64,000 bases of DNA, taken from Lineus longissimus. Lineage: Eukaryota > Nemertea > Pilidiophora > Heteronemertea > Lineidae. The DNA lies in NCBI RefSeq assembly GCF_910592395.1, contig NC_088315.1, positions 11,412,501-11,476,500 of the forward strand. Reading direction: 5' to 3'. The stretch's first letter is position 1. Every line of letters begins with the position of its first letter. The notes under the pieces are model-generated. The model was not told the DNA's origin and made no database searches. It saw only the letters and a list, made by a program, of their open reading frames with translations. Below, piece after piece: positions 48,202 through 57,599 of the stretch. A program made the position numbers and the translations under genes.

Positions 48202-51200
48202 GTGTCAGTCCATGATACCACCATGCAGGATCATGCAAATGGTGGCAAGGTGGGGGGTCAACAGATCTAGTTGTAATTTCTACCACAGACCTGTCCTAGG
48301 GTACTATGAAGGCTGGTGGATTGGTTTCGAAAATAACCCCACAGTTTTGGGGTACGGCTGTTAACCATTTCCTACTCATTTTCCTTTTAAAAAAACATGC
48401 ATTATCCCTCAAAATAGGCAAAGTCTTTTGTCAATTTTCGTGCATCAAACAGAATTATCACTAAACACCGCCTTTTGAAATTGAAAGTACATGATCTGAG
48501 CTACCTCTTCATGCCTTTTGTTTTGCCCCAGGTACATTTTAATGACATGTACAGTACGTCCCAAAAACAATGCAATCTCAAATTTCAGTAAAAAGGCAAT
48601 TTTAACTCTCCTTTAGCTCCAACACTGCAGTTTTTTAAGGTGATGCCACTTCCAGGTAAGGAAGTCAGAATGCTGTTTTTTAATTTGCAAAAGAAAAAAA
48701 TCCAGCCGCCCTTACGGTTTTCCGGTGAGGGGGTCGAGTCGCGCCCTTCTCACTGGTGCCCATTTTTTGCCCATTCCCTCAGATAACTGACGAAATACAC
48801 ATGATTTCCAAATAAAATTACATTTTTAGATGTTAGTGAACCCCCCTCTCCCTTGCCCCTCCCACACACTCCCTCAAACAACCTAGAGGCCTTTATTACC
48901 CCTGTGGAGGCTTAGCGGTCTAGGCGGAAACGAACACCAGCAACGACAACAACAACAACAGTTACAGTTACAATGCATTGTGTACATGCACGTGTACATT
49001 GTGTGATAGTTCATTGAAAATGGAACCTGAAAAATCACAGTTTCAATGTGGATTTGCTGTCATATCCAAGGATATCGAGTGTGGTACTGACGCTTCATAC
49101 CCCAATGACAAGAGTGTGATCCCCTTGAAACAATGTAAGAAGGACGTGCACTCCCATTTTATGCGTTGGATGTCCTCCAGGAAAGCCAGTCAAGTCAAAA
49201 GTGAATGGGAGCTCATAGCACATCGTGCTGGCGTGTTTGATATGAGTTCTCCAGTTCTGGACACCACAATATGCCCGAACCACCGATACAAGTTGAGTTT
49301 ATCATGGAATCAGCAAAGGAGATGCCAGCACCCACTTCATCAACCCTCTAAAACAAGTCGGAAGCCCAGAAAAGATGGTGGTTCAGTTCATGGAGTGATG
49401 TCTCGGGAAATATACATCAAGTGGGGAGTTTTTGTCCCAGTTGGCTCAGGTAAGGGATCAGTCTCAAAATCACTGAAGTAGAAAAGAAGCAGTAGGCCTG
49501 TAATGGTACCCACTCTGACTAAACCTAACTTTGGTGCAAAACCAACTGAGTGATAACGATTTACCACTTCACTTGTGTTCTTCCTAGAAAGTTGATTGGA
49601 GCCTTGGCTTGATGATCAGGAAGTCCCAGTTATGATTCCCTGCCAGTGCCACTGGAGGTGATGCTTCACTGCCGTACAAAATCAGCATGGCCGGTCGCAT
49701 TAAAAACAAGTCTTATCATCATCATCATGTCCTCACACTATTATATTGCACATCATATTATCATTACCCCCATAATCTGGTGCCTTTTCAGCTCTGTGTA
49801 AAGGATGTGAGGCTAAACATCGAGTATCTGTGGCAAATGTAGAACGAGAAGTAGAACCAGCACCCATGGATACAGAGGTGAGTTGAATGAAAAAAAAGGG
49901 GAGAAGATTCGGGGCAAGCCAAAGTGAATATTGGTTAATTCTGCCTGCAGCGACTGACTTACATGTAAGAAGGTCACTGATGAGAGAGGAAGGACTAAGC
50001 TGAAAACCTTGATGCCATTCTGGCTCCCATCTCCTTGGCAATGAGGGATTCTAAGCCAAACGTGATTCTCCATCAATATCTTTTTTCAGTCCGCTGTTGC
50101 CTCTTCCTCTGTTTAACCAGCCGACGCCTTAGAAAACCCAGCAGACGGGACAGAAGGGCAAATTTGATGGGTAATGTTGTTGCAACAGTATCATAAGGAC
50201 TGCTGGTCAAGCACTCTTGAGCTGGGAGAGAGAAATGATAAGAGGGTGGAGACAGATTTTCTGAAATGTTGGTCTTTGAGTCATGACTGGGCAGAATTAG
50301 CCCAGTGAAAGTTGTCAGCTACACATCAAGAATTCTTGATTTAGAATGAAAGGGTACGACTTTATTGGATGTACATTCATCAGGTTTGACCTGAGATTTT
50401 CCACGCCATTGATTGCAAATGCGTTGTTCGCATTCTGCAATACATCTCTCTTTTTCTAAAAAAAATACATGGTGAATTTCCTAAAACTGTTACATGCTGT
50501 GTTTTTGTCTCCCTTGACTAACATAACCTGCAATATGAAGGACATCCAGATTTGATGTTCTAGTATATCTAGCGGATGGTTCATCAGGTAAAATGCGGGG
50601 CTTGGTTAAAAAATGATTTTATAGCGATATCTTGGGATAAATTTGAACTTTGGCTTTCAGTAAACAATTGTAAATGCCAAGATAGATTTTTAATGTCAGT
50701 ATACTTAGTAGCGCTAATGTCAGTTTTGAACAACCAAGCCTACTACTGGAAAATGGGACTCTCTCCTGATACTATCCTGCACTTGGGCCTGACATGTGGT
50801 ACCGTAAATGAGGTGTTACTAGTATTGGTCCCTCCCTAGTAGTGGTTAGTAGTGGTTTGGCTATTGTCTGCAAAATAGCCTTTTTTCTATGTATCATTAT
50901 ATTAGCTTGTAAATAAATCACCCATTTGTAAAAAAAAGTGTCCCTGCTTCTTAGGTGGCAGCACTGTCCTCTGCAGACAGGTACAAGTGTAGCATGTGGA
51001 AAGTTGTGATCTGTCCTAAGGGACTGGACAGTACCGTAACTCAGTTCATGAAAAACTTCTCCATTTAAGTACATGTATATGTACAATTTAGCCAATGCTA
51101 GAGCAACTCCAGGAGAACATTTCACCGCCAACCAAGGAGCTAAAAACTTCCAATAGCAGTACTCTGACGGTGCAGCCAACTGCAGGGTTGTCCTCATCAA

Positions 51201-52413
51201 ACAGTAATTACAGTAGGAACTGCACCTTTGGTCAATTGGCTCCTTAGCAATGGAAGGTGTTACTAGTATGTGAAATGAGCACTTCTGCAAGGTTCTTAGG
51301 AACAGGATGATCCCTGCATGGGTTGATAAAGATGTATTAGTAGGTCATACCACATGCCCTTCAGGTGCCTTAGCCATGGGGGGGGGGGGGTCCAACCCTT
51401 ACAACATGCTCTGGCAGCATGACACAGGCTAATGAATGGGTCAACATTAGCATCCTCACCAACAGGGGGGTTTCTTTAGGTTTTCGGACTGTAAGAAGGC
51501 CTACATGTAGCTTATTCAATTACGTTGCCCTCAGGTAGGCCATGGCCGAAATGTTATTTGAAATTCAAATCAGCATTTCAGGACCTATGGGGCCCAATTC
51601 CCCAAAGGGCTTTCATCAAGGGCAAATTTGTAGTGATGAGCTTGTTCTTTTTTTGGGGGAAAAATGCAAGTGGAGTTATTTACCGGTAGGCCTACTTAAA
51701 ATAGGTTAGTAGGCCTAGGCATGGGGGGGGGGGGGGGGATCATGGTGGTTGACAGTAACTACTAATCCTCATGGCCAGCACCAAGCATAAATCATGTGTT
51801 CATTATGCATTTATTTTATAATTCATCAAGTGTACACAAGGTGGCAGCACTAGCCAATGAGTGTCATTTTGGTGGAAAATAGCACTTTTTCCTTGGTTTA
51901 TCCTGGGAAAACAGTAAAAGAGGCCGGAAATTTTATTTCTGATTTTGAAAGTAGATATCATTACCTTTATCATGTGCAAGCCACAGCATTCAAAGACCTG
52001 CAGTGTTGGAGATATGAGCGTCGATAGAGAGCTCTTCCTAAGCACTGCCCCTAGGTATGCATAATTACTAGGCCTAGCACGACCAAAGTATGAAGTGTTA
52101 CTCAATGACCTGTTGCAGAATGGAAGATCTCATCAAATACTTCCATCATACAAAGGGGGAAAATCCAGCTATTTTTTTAGTCTCTGCAGGAGTGCCCAAC
52201 ATTGACCCAAAAATACACAAAAAATAGGGGGAAAAAAAGCTAAAACAAGCCCCCTAACTAGGCCTGCCCCTAACTCGGTTGCTAGTGATTTTTGAGAGTC
52301 ATCAATTGCTGTGTAATGATGTCTTAGTGGAAGGACCTTGCATACCTAATCTCGTTAAAAACGGTTGACCCCCACCTTGCCACCCTCTGCATGGTGGTAT
52401 CATGGACTGACAC
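48202..52413. mobile_element. TTAA-flanked DNA transposon inside polymerase gene
   Basis: 4,212 bp bounded by TTAA (48198-48201 and 52414-52417). The termini are 25-bp inverted repeats beginning GTGTCAGTCCATGATACCAC, with a second inverted block (GGTGGCAAGGTGGGGG-like) 10-20 bp further in. Removing it with one TTAA rejoins the polymerase reading ...DDEL-SPYQ..., so the insertion site is exact. TTAA duplication is typical of piggyBac and Kolobok elements, but the terminal bases match neither standard. It encodes one small spliced gene (48978-50116) and no transposase I can recognise. Confidence 0.85.
48978..50116 (+). CDS. Spliced transposon-borne gene of unknown function
   Basis: Exon 1 (from ATG 48978 or, more likely, 49020) to 49449 ends in CAG before GTAAGG. 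Exon 2 is 49792-49877 (after TTTTCAG; ends GAG before GTGAGT). Exon 3 starts at 50090 after TTTTTTCAG and stops at about 50116. The joined frame is open, with VPVGS leading into LCKGCEAKHRVSV. Conserved-looking motifs are ASQVKSEWELIAHRAGVFDM, ICPNHRYKLSLSW and RRCQHPLHQ, a Cys/His pattern suggesting zinc binding. Similar proteins occur in cnidarian and other invertebrate genomes as I recall. Exon structure is inferred from splice signals only. Confidence 0.5.
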
Positions 52414-52417
52414 TTAA

Positions 52418-52771
52418 TTCGTCGTCGTCTATGAAAAGCGATTCTGGACAGAATGGAAAGTTCTTTGACTTGAACTTGATTTCCTCTGGATAAGCCAAAT
52501 CTACTTCGAAAAAATATCCTACTTTACTGTCTTTAGGAATTGACATGATCTTCTCTTTGTTCATGGTATCATTACCGTCAAACATTTGAAAACTGCCGTA
52601 AGGCTGACTTTCCATCACAGACCAGCCATAGAGATTGTTTGCGTCTATGTAGAGTAGTTTGTGGTGTTCATCTGCCTTGACATGTCTTGTTCCCATCACA
52701 CCTGAAATTCCACCTCTTATTGCCTTTTCCAATATTCTACTTACTTTTGGCAAAAGTAAGTAGAATATTGG
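52418..52771 (-). pseudogene. Polymerase B middle part, Polinton 2
   Basis: Contains palm motif A (LLYIDANNLYGWS) and NFPFCPESLFIDDDEL up to the transposon edge. At its 5' side a 43-bp perfect palindrome (52729-52771) replaces normal coding sequence and brings an in-frame TAG. Confidence 0.88.
52729..52771. repeat. Perfect 43-bp palindrome in polymerase relic
   Basis: Arms of 21 bp (CCAATATTCTACTTACTTTTG and its inverse) with a single central base. One arm is the original coding sequence (TNILLTF); the other is an inverted copy inserted beside it. Confidence 0.92.
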
Positions 52772-52799
52772 TATCGGTAAGAAGGTCGAGATTTATGTC

Positions 52800-54964
52800 T
52801 GTGTGTTTCAATCCGGCCAACCAGGTCAAGCCAGGTGCTGAATAGCAGTGACAAGGATCGATCTGAAAATTGTTTAAATTAACGTCCCTGAATTTCTCGA
52901 ATAAATCAGCTCACAAAAGAACGTCTGTTTTGAGGTACGGGTCGATGAACTCTCCATGATTTCTGATCTTGAAATGATCCCATGTGTCTTTGGCTTTTAG
53001 GTAAACTGAATCATCCGCCATTTCATTCTTCAATTCATCAAAGAACATAGACTTCTCTAAGTGAGTAATACTGTAACTTTCATGTGACGTGTAAAATGAA
53101 TAAGGCACCGATCCTTTCTTCCTCAATAGTTTAAAATCGTCAGGATTGGGGTAAGACTGTCTTGTTATCTTAAAGTCACCATCTTCCATCGATTTGGTGA
53201 TGTTGTCCAAGCCAGACTGTAAGAATTTGTAAGAGTCTAAAAATTTAAAACAACCGAACTCAAATGAAATGTACTCTTCTACGTTTTTAGCAAGAAGCTT
53301 CAGTTTCTTGTGTGATCTAGACATTAAATCTCTGATGAAGAGGTGAGCATCGTAATTACTGAGATTGTGAAAAAATACTGGGACAAACATGGCTTTCTTC
53401 TCGTTCAAGTTGCAAGCGTTGTGAGCAGCACCTCTGTACTTTCCATTGTAGTGATTGTGATCTTGAACTCTGTCCTCACCTAAAAATTTATTGCAGTAGT
53501 AACAGTTTGTTTCTTGGGAATATCTCACCAAATCTTCGTCTGTCATGATGAGAGGAATGTTGCAGTTCAGTAGAGTTGAGAACGTCTCTCCCATTCTGAG
53601 TAACCAGTTACAGAAAACGTCAACTACATCAGCACCCCTGTGACAGAGATACTCACTGGTGTAGATTTGTGGATAGTCAGCGTGAACGTAAACTCCAACT
53701 GCTGACGCAATCTGTTTGAATAGTTTTTTAGTAGTACAAGTATCATTTGCAGTCGAGCACTGCTCTCTAAACTCTGTCCGAGTTGCATTATCATTGACTG
53801 TTGTGCTTATCGCTTCGAAATCAGCATATATTACAAAGGGAACTCTGTTCTTGAATGAGTGCTTTTCAAACTTAAGTTGTGACCATTTACTATTCGGTTG
53901 AGGCAGACTGATCTTACAGTAATCGTGTTGTCCACATTTCAATTTATGTCTTTCTAGTGTAGATTTCTTGTAAAAGTAGTTCATGCATCTCCTACAAATG
54001 AATACACTATTCCTGTCAGTCTTGAAGAATAGATTTATGTCTCTTATGTACATGAAATGTTTATTGAAATACAACAGATCGATAACATCATCATCATCGT
54101 GGTTCTTAGAGAGGTAGCGTGGTTCCAGCTTTGCGGCATAAATGCTTTTAGCCCATTCGTTCTCTAACTTGAACACATTAATCTTGAGATTGTTGTCTTG
54201 TTCGATCTTAGGGATATCCTTTTGAACGCACACAGGAAAGGATTTGATCTTTATTGAGCTTTCCTCGTTTTTATTGGGATAGATTTCAGTGACCTTTATG
54301 TCGTTTTTGTATTTGACAGCCAAAAGACTCCACAGAAAACATTTCTCATCATTTGATTTCACATTAATGACAGCTTTAGTTCGGAATGGTAAACTAGTGT
54401 AGTGACCGCCTTTACATTTCTTGTAGGAACATATTGTAAGATCGCACGACTTTATTTCATTTCAACTCAGGCCGCTTCCTTCGAAGTATCGTTGCTCAAT
54501 CGCGGTCTTTATGTAGTTCAATTTACTGGTTAGGGCATAAATTGTCTGGTTTCTTGAAATTATGCTTTCCATGGGAGATTGAATAGGATAGATAGCCTTT
54601 TTGCCAGATCTGTCAAATTCAGCTTTAACTGAAATACTTATTTTATGATGGTAATCAGTGAGCTTGAAGAGAATTTCTTCCAGTTTACCTCTGTACTCGA
54701 ATGGTAACTACTGGCTTACCAAATTCTTTTACCACTTCAATATCCATCACATTCTTTAGCCTCGAATTCAAGTTTCTTAGTATCTTGTAGTGGACCTAAA
54801 TTAACATTTACTGTACTAGGGTTGGGTAAACGCAGTGAACGCGAGTCTGACTGTCTTGATAACTCCATTTGATGACCTTTGGTTTTCCAATGTGCTGAAC
54901 GATTGCTGTAGGATATCTCCTTGTTACATGTTGAACAGTGTATTTTCTCATTTCTATCAACCAT
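52800..54964 (-). pseudogene. Polymerase B N-terminal and exonuclease part, Polinton 2
   Basis: Frame 54362-52911 has exonuclease I (FVIYADFEAIS), CYYCNKFLGEDRVQDHNHYN with AAHNACN, exonuclease II with its Asp kept (NLSNYDAHLF) and exonuclease III (DPYLKTDVLL). The N-terminal segment (54964-54737, MVDRNEKIHCSTCNKEISYS) is separated by stops and frameshifts around 54370-54735. It ends with sequence matching CHCYSAPGLTW near 52830. A double-hairpin element (53753-53781) lies in the exonuclease I linker. Confidence 0.88.
53753..53781 (+). repeat. Double-hairpin element in polymerase relic
   Basis: Stem GAGC-ACT-GCTC and a decayed second stem (AAAC-TCT-GTCC). Same codon position as the half copy 25745-25760 in Polinton 1 but opposite orientation relative to the gene. 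Confidence 0.75.
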
Positions 54965-55128
54965 TTCTATTTAGAGTAAACAAAATTATTAAATTAAATT
55001 TTCAACATACATCGGGGGTGCTGATGGCAATAATGCTGATCCCAGTAAATCATTGGTTGGTAATGGTGGTGGGTATGCAGTAAGACTGTTGTCCCTAAAT
55101 AATGGTGGCGGATAGTAGAAGTGGTAAT

Positions 55129-55155
55129 GGACAGAGTCCGGAGAGCGGTGCTCGA
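55129..55155 (-). repeat. Double-hairpin element between genes
   Basis: Reverse copy GGAC-AGA-GTCC, GGA, GAGC-GGT-GCTC just downstream of the 219-aa homologue's relic, the equivalent of the hairpin-rich block 28153-28462. Confidence 0.8.
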
Positions 55156-55159
55156 AATG

Positions 55160-55829
55160 GTGGTTGTCCATTATTGTGACTTTAGTTTCTCTATCATCTC
55201 TGTTTGTGCCAGTTTTTTTCCTTCTTCTAGAAAAAGTCTTCTTTAAAGATTCCACATCAACAGTTGAACTTGCCTCCCTCTGTTTTTTTCTGATGGAATT
55301 TTTCATGGCAATGTATTTTCCTTTTCTTTGAGAATCAAAGTAAACTCATCTGTTGAAATGTGTGAATCACTCATGGTCTTACTTACCAGATCATTGATGG
55401 AGTTAAGTTTTGAAATTGCCAACATTCCAATCTTCTCATGTTTTTCAATTTTCTTTAGGATATTTTTTTTCTTCCAACTTAGGGCTGAGGAGATAATGGC
55501 GCTCCCAATGGTCACTCCACCAAGTGCAAAACCTATTGGTGCGGTGATTACACCAGCTAATGCAGACACACCAACTGAGCCAGCCGCAACGCTTACAAAA
55601 TTAAGACTATGACTTATGCTCGTAATTACGCTAAATGCTTTTTTGTACTTTGAAAATATCTTTCTTCTAAATTCAATCTCGCTTTTTAAGAAACTCTTAA
55701 CCTAACATATTTGTTGTAGTCTGAAAGCCTGAGGGTTACTTTCTGCGTGATTTTCAGCCCTTTCAGAGTTTAAATGACTTTCAGGGTTTAAATGACTTAA
55801 ATCTGGATAAACCTTGTTGTCTCCGTCAA
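55160..55829 (-). pseudogene. 219-aa membrane protein homologue, broken
   Basis: Matches VSALAGVITAPIGFALGGV, KIEKHEKIGMLAISKLNSIN and STDEFTLILKEKE. The start codon is mutated (AATTAAATTG for AATTAAATGG), TGT is followed by TAG where Polinton 1 has Glu near 55703, and frameshifts occur near 55305 and 55230. Non-functional. Confidence 0.85.
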
Positions 55830-55834
55830 TTTAA

Positions 55835-56065
55835 TTAGTGGGAATAACTAGAATCAGTTGCTCTGTCATTTCTAGTGTTTGGTATTGATCTTAAAGTCAC
55901 TACAGGTTTTTGGAGTACAGCAGGTTTTTGGAGTACAGCAGGTTTTAAAGGTTTTTCGGGCTCAGTCACCAACTTGGCCTCTTCTGCCTCTAATTTTCTG
56001 TGAAATTGTTCTAATCTTTCTTTCCAATTACGTGGTCGTTTTGTGTAACCCCAAGTTCTATTCAT
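55835..56065 (-). CDS. Small basic protein homologue (76 aa)
   Basis: Opens MNRTWGYTKRPRNWKERLEQ and ends TRNDRATDSSYSH, as in the 83-aa protein of Polinton 1. The middle has a tandem VLQKPA unit in place of the longer linker. Frame intact; start AATAAATG. Confidence 0.65.
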   Translation of the reverse strand: MNRTWGYTKRPRNWKERLEQFHRKLEAEEAKLVTEPEKPLKPAVLQKPAVLQKPVVTLRSIPNTRNDRATDSSYSH

Positions 56066-56269
56066 TTATTCAGATGAAAAAATCAATTTATTACTACAAT
56101 AAAGTTTAATAATCTAGAGTTCAATAAAGTTCAATAATCTAATGTACAATAAAGTTTTCAGTTTAAAAATATGGTGAATAAGTCGCCAGTTGAAATTTAT
56201 GCCTTAAATCCTCTGGCGTAGGTAATTTTACTGCCATTTAATTATGATTTAGACTTGAAACTTTCACAT

Positions 56270-57133
56270 TCAACTCATAATAAAATTGTCTGCTTCTTGT
56301 TGGTTTAATCCATTTTGAAATATGACGTTGTTTAGTAACACAATATCATTAAGTAGAAACTTATTGTAAAACTCAGGATAAGAGCCAAAATACTTGTTTG
56401 TTATCCTTCTCCACTCTTCTATCACGTTTTGGTCTCGATAGACAAACCAGTTTTCATTATGCTTGTTGATCATAAAGTTAATTGAGCGGTCGAATTGCTC
56501 TTTGAAAATCCTCCAGTCGACTGTGGCACTCTTCTGTCTGTTTTGTGTTTTAGACTTTGGCCGCATGTTAAACCAAGAGTAACACAGTTCTGGGTGATCT
56601 TTGAATTCCTTGATTGGTAGAACATGATCCAACTCCTCATCTACTATTCGAACTCTGTTCTCGGGACTTTGTCCTATTTGTGATCGACCCCTTTGGTAGT
56701 TTAACCAATCCCTGAAGAAATCATTGGAACAACCTAGACGAAATGCCGAATATGACTTCGTCACAAGAGCAAAGCTCGAATTGGGAGATCCATCTTCTTT
56801 GGCTATTCTGTTGAGGCCAACTCTGACTTTATGACTGTCTCTATTACCACTCTTATTGAGATAACCTTTGTAGTATGAATTAAAACAAGCTCTACATTTG
56901 TCTCTTTTTCCTTCTTTACCGAATTCACCATCGCTTAGTAATTTCACTTCTCCACATTTACCGCATGTCTTTGTTTTGGTACCACATGATTTACAGTAGT
57001 CCAGTAACTTGCCTCTTCTGTTCTTTTCAAATTGACTTTCAAATTTAGATGCATCGCACTTAACACATTCCTTACCTGTCCCTAAATTAACATTTACTGT
57101 ACCATAGTTGTTCACTATTATTTGACTCTCCAT
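56270..57133 (-). CDS. Zinc-ribbon plus HNH-type nuclease-like protein (287 aa)
   Basis: The Cys motifs CVKCD, CKSCG, CGKCGE and CRACF precede the HNH core ELDHVLPIKEF ... CYSWFNMRPKSKTQNRQKS. The frame is intact, and the long Asn/Met repeat of Polinton 1 is absent, so the core is about 270 residues. The N-terminus contains TVNVNLG, coded by a 22-bp sequence also present in the polymerase gene. Two double-hairpin elements (56648-56676, 56753-56779) are in the linker. Start TTTAAATGG. Confidence 0.7.
   Translation of the reverse strand: MESQIIVNNYGTVNVNLGTGKECVKCDASKFESQFEKNRRGKLLDYCKSCGTKTKTCGKCGEVKLLSDGEFGKEGKRDKCRACFNSYYKGYLNKSGNRDSHKVRVGLNRIAKEDGSPNSSFALVTKSYSAFRLGCSNDFFRDWLNYQRGRSQIGQSPENRVRIVDEELDHVLPIKEFKDHPELCYSWFNMRPKSKTQNRQKSATVDWRIFKEQFDRSINFMINKHNENWFVYRDQNVIEEWRRITNKYFGSYPEFYNKFLLNDIVLLNNVIFQNGLNQQEADNFIMS
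56648..56676 (+). repeat. Double-hairpin element shared with Polinton 1
   Basis: Same place, orientation and stems (GAAC-TCT-GTTC, GGAC-TTT-GTCC) as 29830-29858. Confidence 0.85.
56753..56779 (-). repeat. Double-hairpin element, HNH-type gene
   Basis: Stems TGAC-TTC-GTCA and GAGC-AAA-GCTC. In the gene it reads SSFALVTKS, a different frame from the nearby Polinton 1 copy. Confidence 0.8.
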
Positions 57134-57156
57134 TTAAAGGATAAAATCTTTCTCAA

Positions 57157-57599
57157 TTATGTTTTTAGGCTTTTTATGTCTGAAATTGGCAACCATTCAT
57201 TGAATTTGTCACTGTAGCCTTTCCATTTCACTAATCCGTATTTTTTACCTTTAGTGGTCTTGTACCTCATTATCTTCTCTATTTTGTACTCTAGTTGGTC
57301 AGGATTGGGTACATAACTTAATTCTTGTTCGTAAAAATATCCTTGAATTTCTTCCTTTTGGTAATCTTCAAGTTTGTAGAAGATTGGATGAGTGAATACT
57401 ATCTGTCTTATTTGAAAGACTTCTTCAGTGAAATTGGGCAAGTAGCCTTTGTCGAAAATAGTCTTGTACTTTGAAATTCTGACGCTGTCGCCAACCTTGT
57501 ACTTCGGTTCTCCAAATGTTTCTTTAAGATGTAGGCCGTAGAGGTTGTACCAGACAGTTCCTTCATTCTCCCTCTTTCTGGCGTCAATTGGTTTCATCC
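57157..57599 (-). pseudogene. Integrase C-terminal fragment with chromodomain
   Basis: 147 codons matching the end of the integrase: KPIDARKRENEGTVWYNLYG, YKVGDSVRISKY and the chromodomain YGLVKWKGYSDKFNEWLP. The catalytic domain is missing because a BEL/Pao element starts at 57600; the rest is not seen on its far side. Confidence 0.9.

Larger units (their letters stand above)
44021..57599. mobile_element. Polinton/Maverick 2, truncated and decayed
   Basis: Holds homologues of nine Polinton 1 genes in the same order, from the zinc-ribbon gene to the integrase, but lacks the two leftmost genes, the capsid block and both terminal repeats. The polymerase gene is inverted relative to Polinton 1. 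Several genes have stops or frameshifts, a TTAA-flanked transposon sits in the polymerase, and a BEL/Pao element begins within the integrase. The left boundary, somewhere in 43850-44020, could not be fixed. Confidence 0.92.

Noticed and set aside
50576-51290. Plus and minus ORFs inside the TTAA transposon as transposase
   Set aside because: Neither shows DDE/D motifs or zinc fingers, and the minus-strand 172-aa frame has no recognisable domain.
51724-51739. G-runs here and at 51379, 15290, 14580 as quadruplex signals
   Set aside because: Simple homopolymer tracts inside or near transposons; no repeated four-tract arrangement with conserved loops seen.
18948-56779. Hairpin elements as a CRISPR array
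   Set aside because: Copies are irregularly spaced, lie in both orientations and inside genes, and have no spacers of constant length; the DNA is eukaryotic.
18948-56779. Hairpin elements as simple intrinsic terminators
   Set aside because: Most copies lie inside open reading frames, no T-run follows, and polymerase II does not use such signals.
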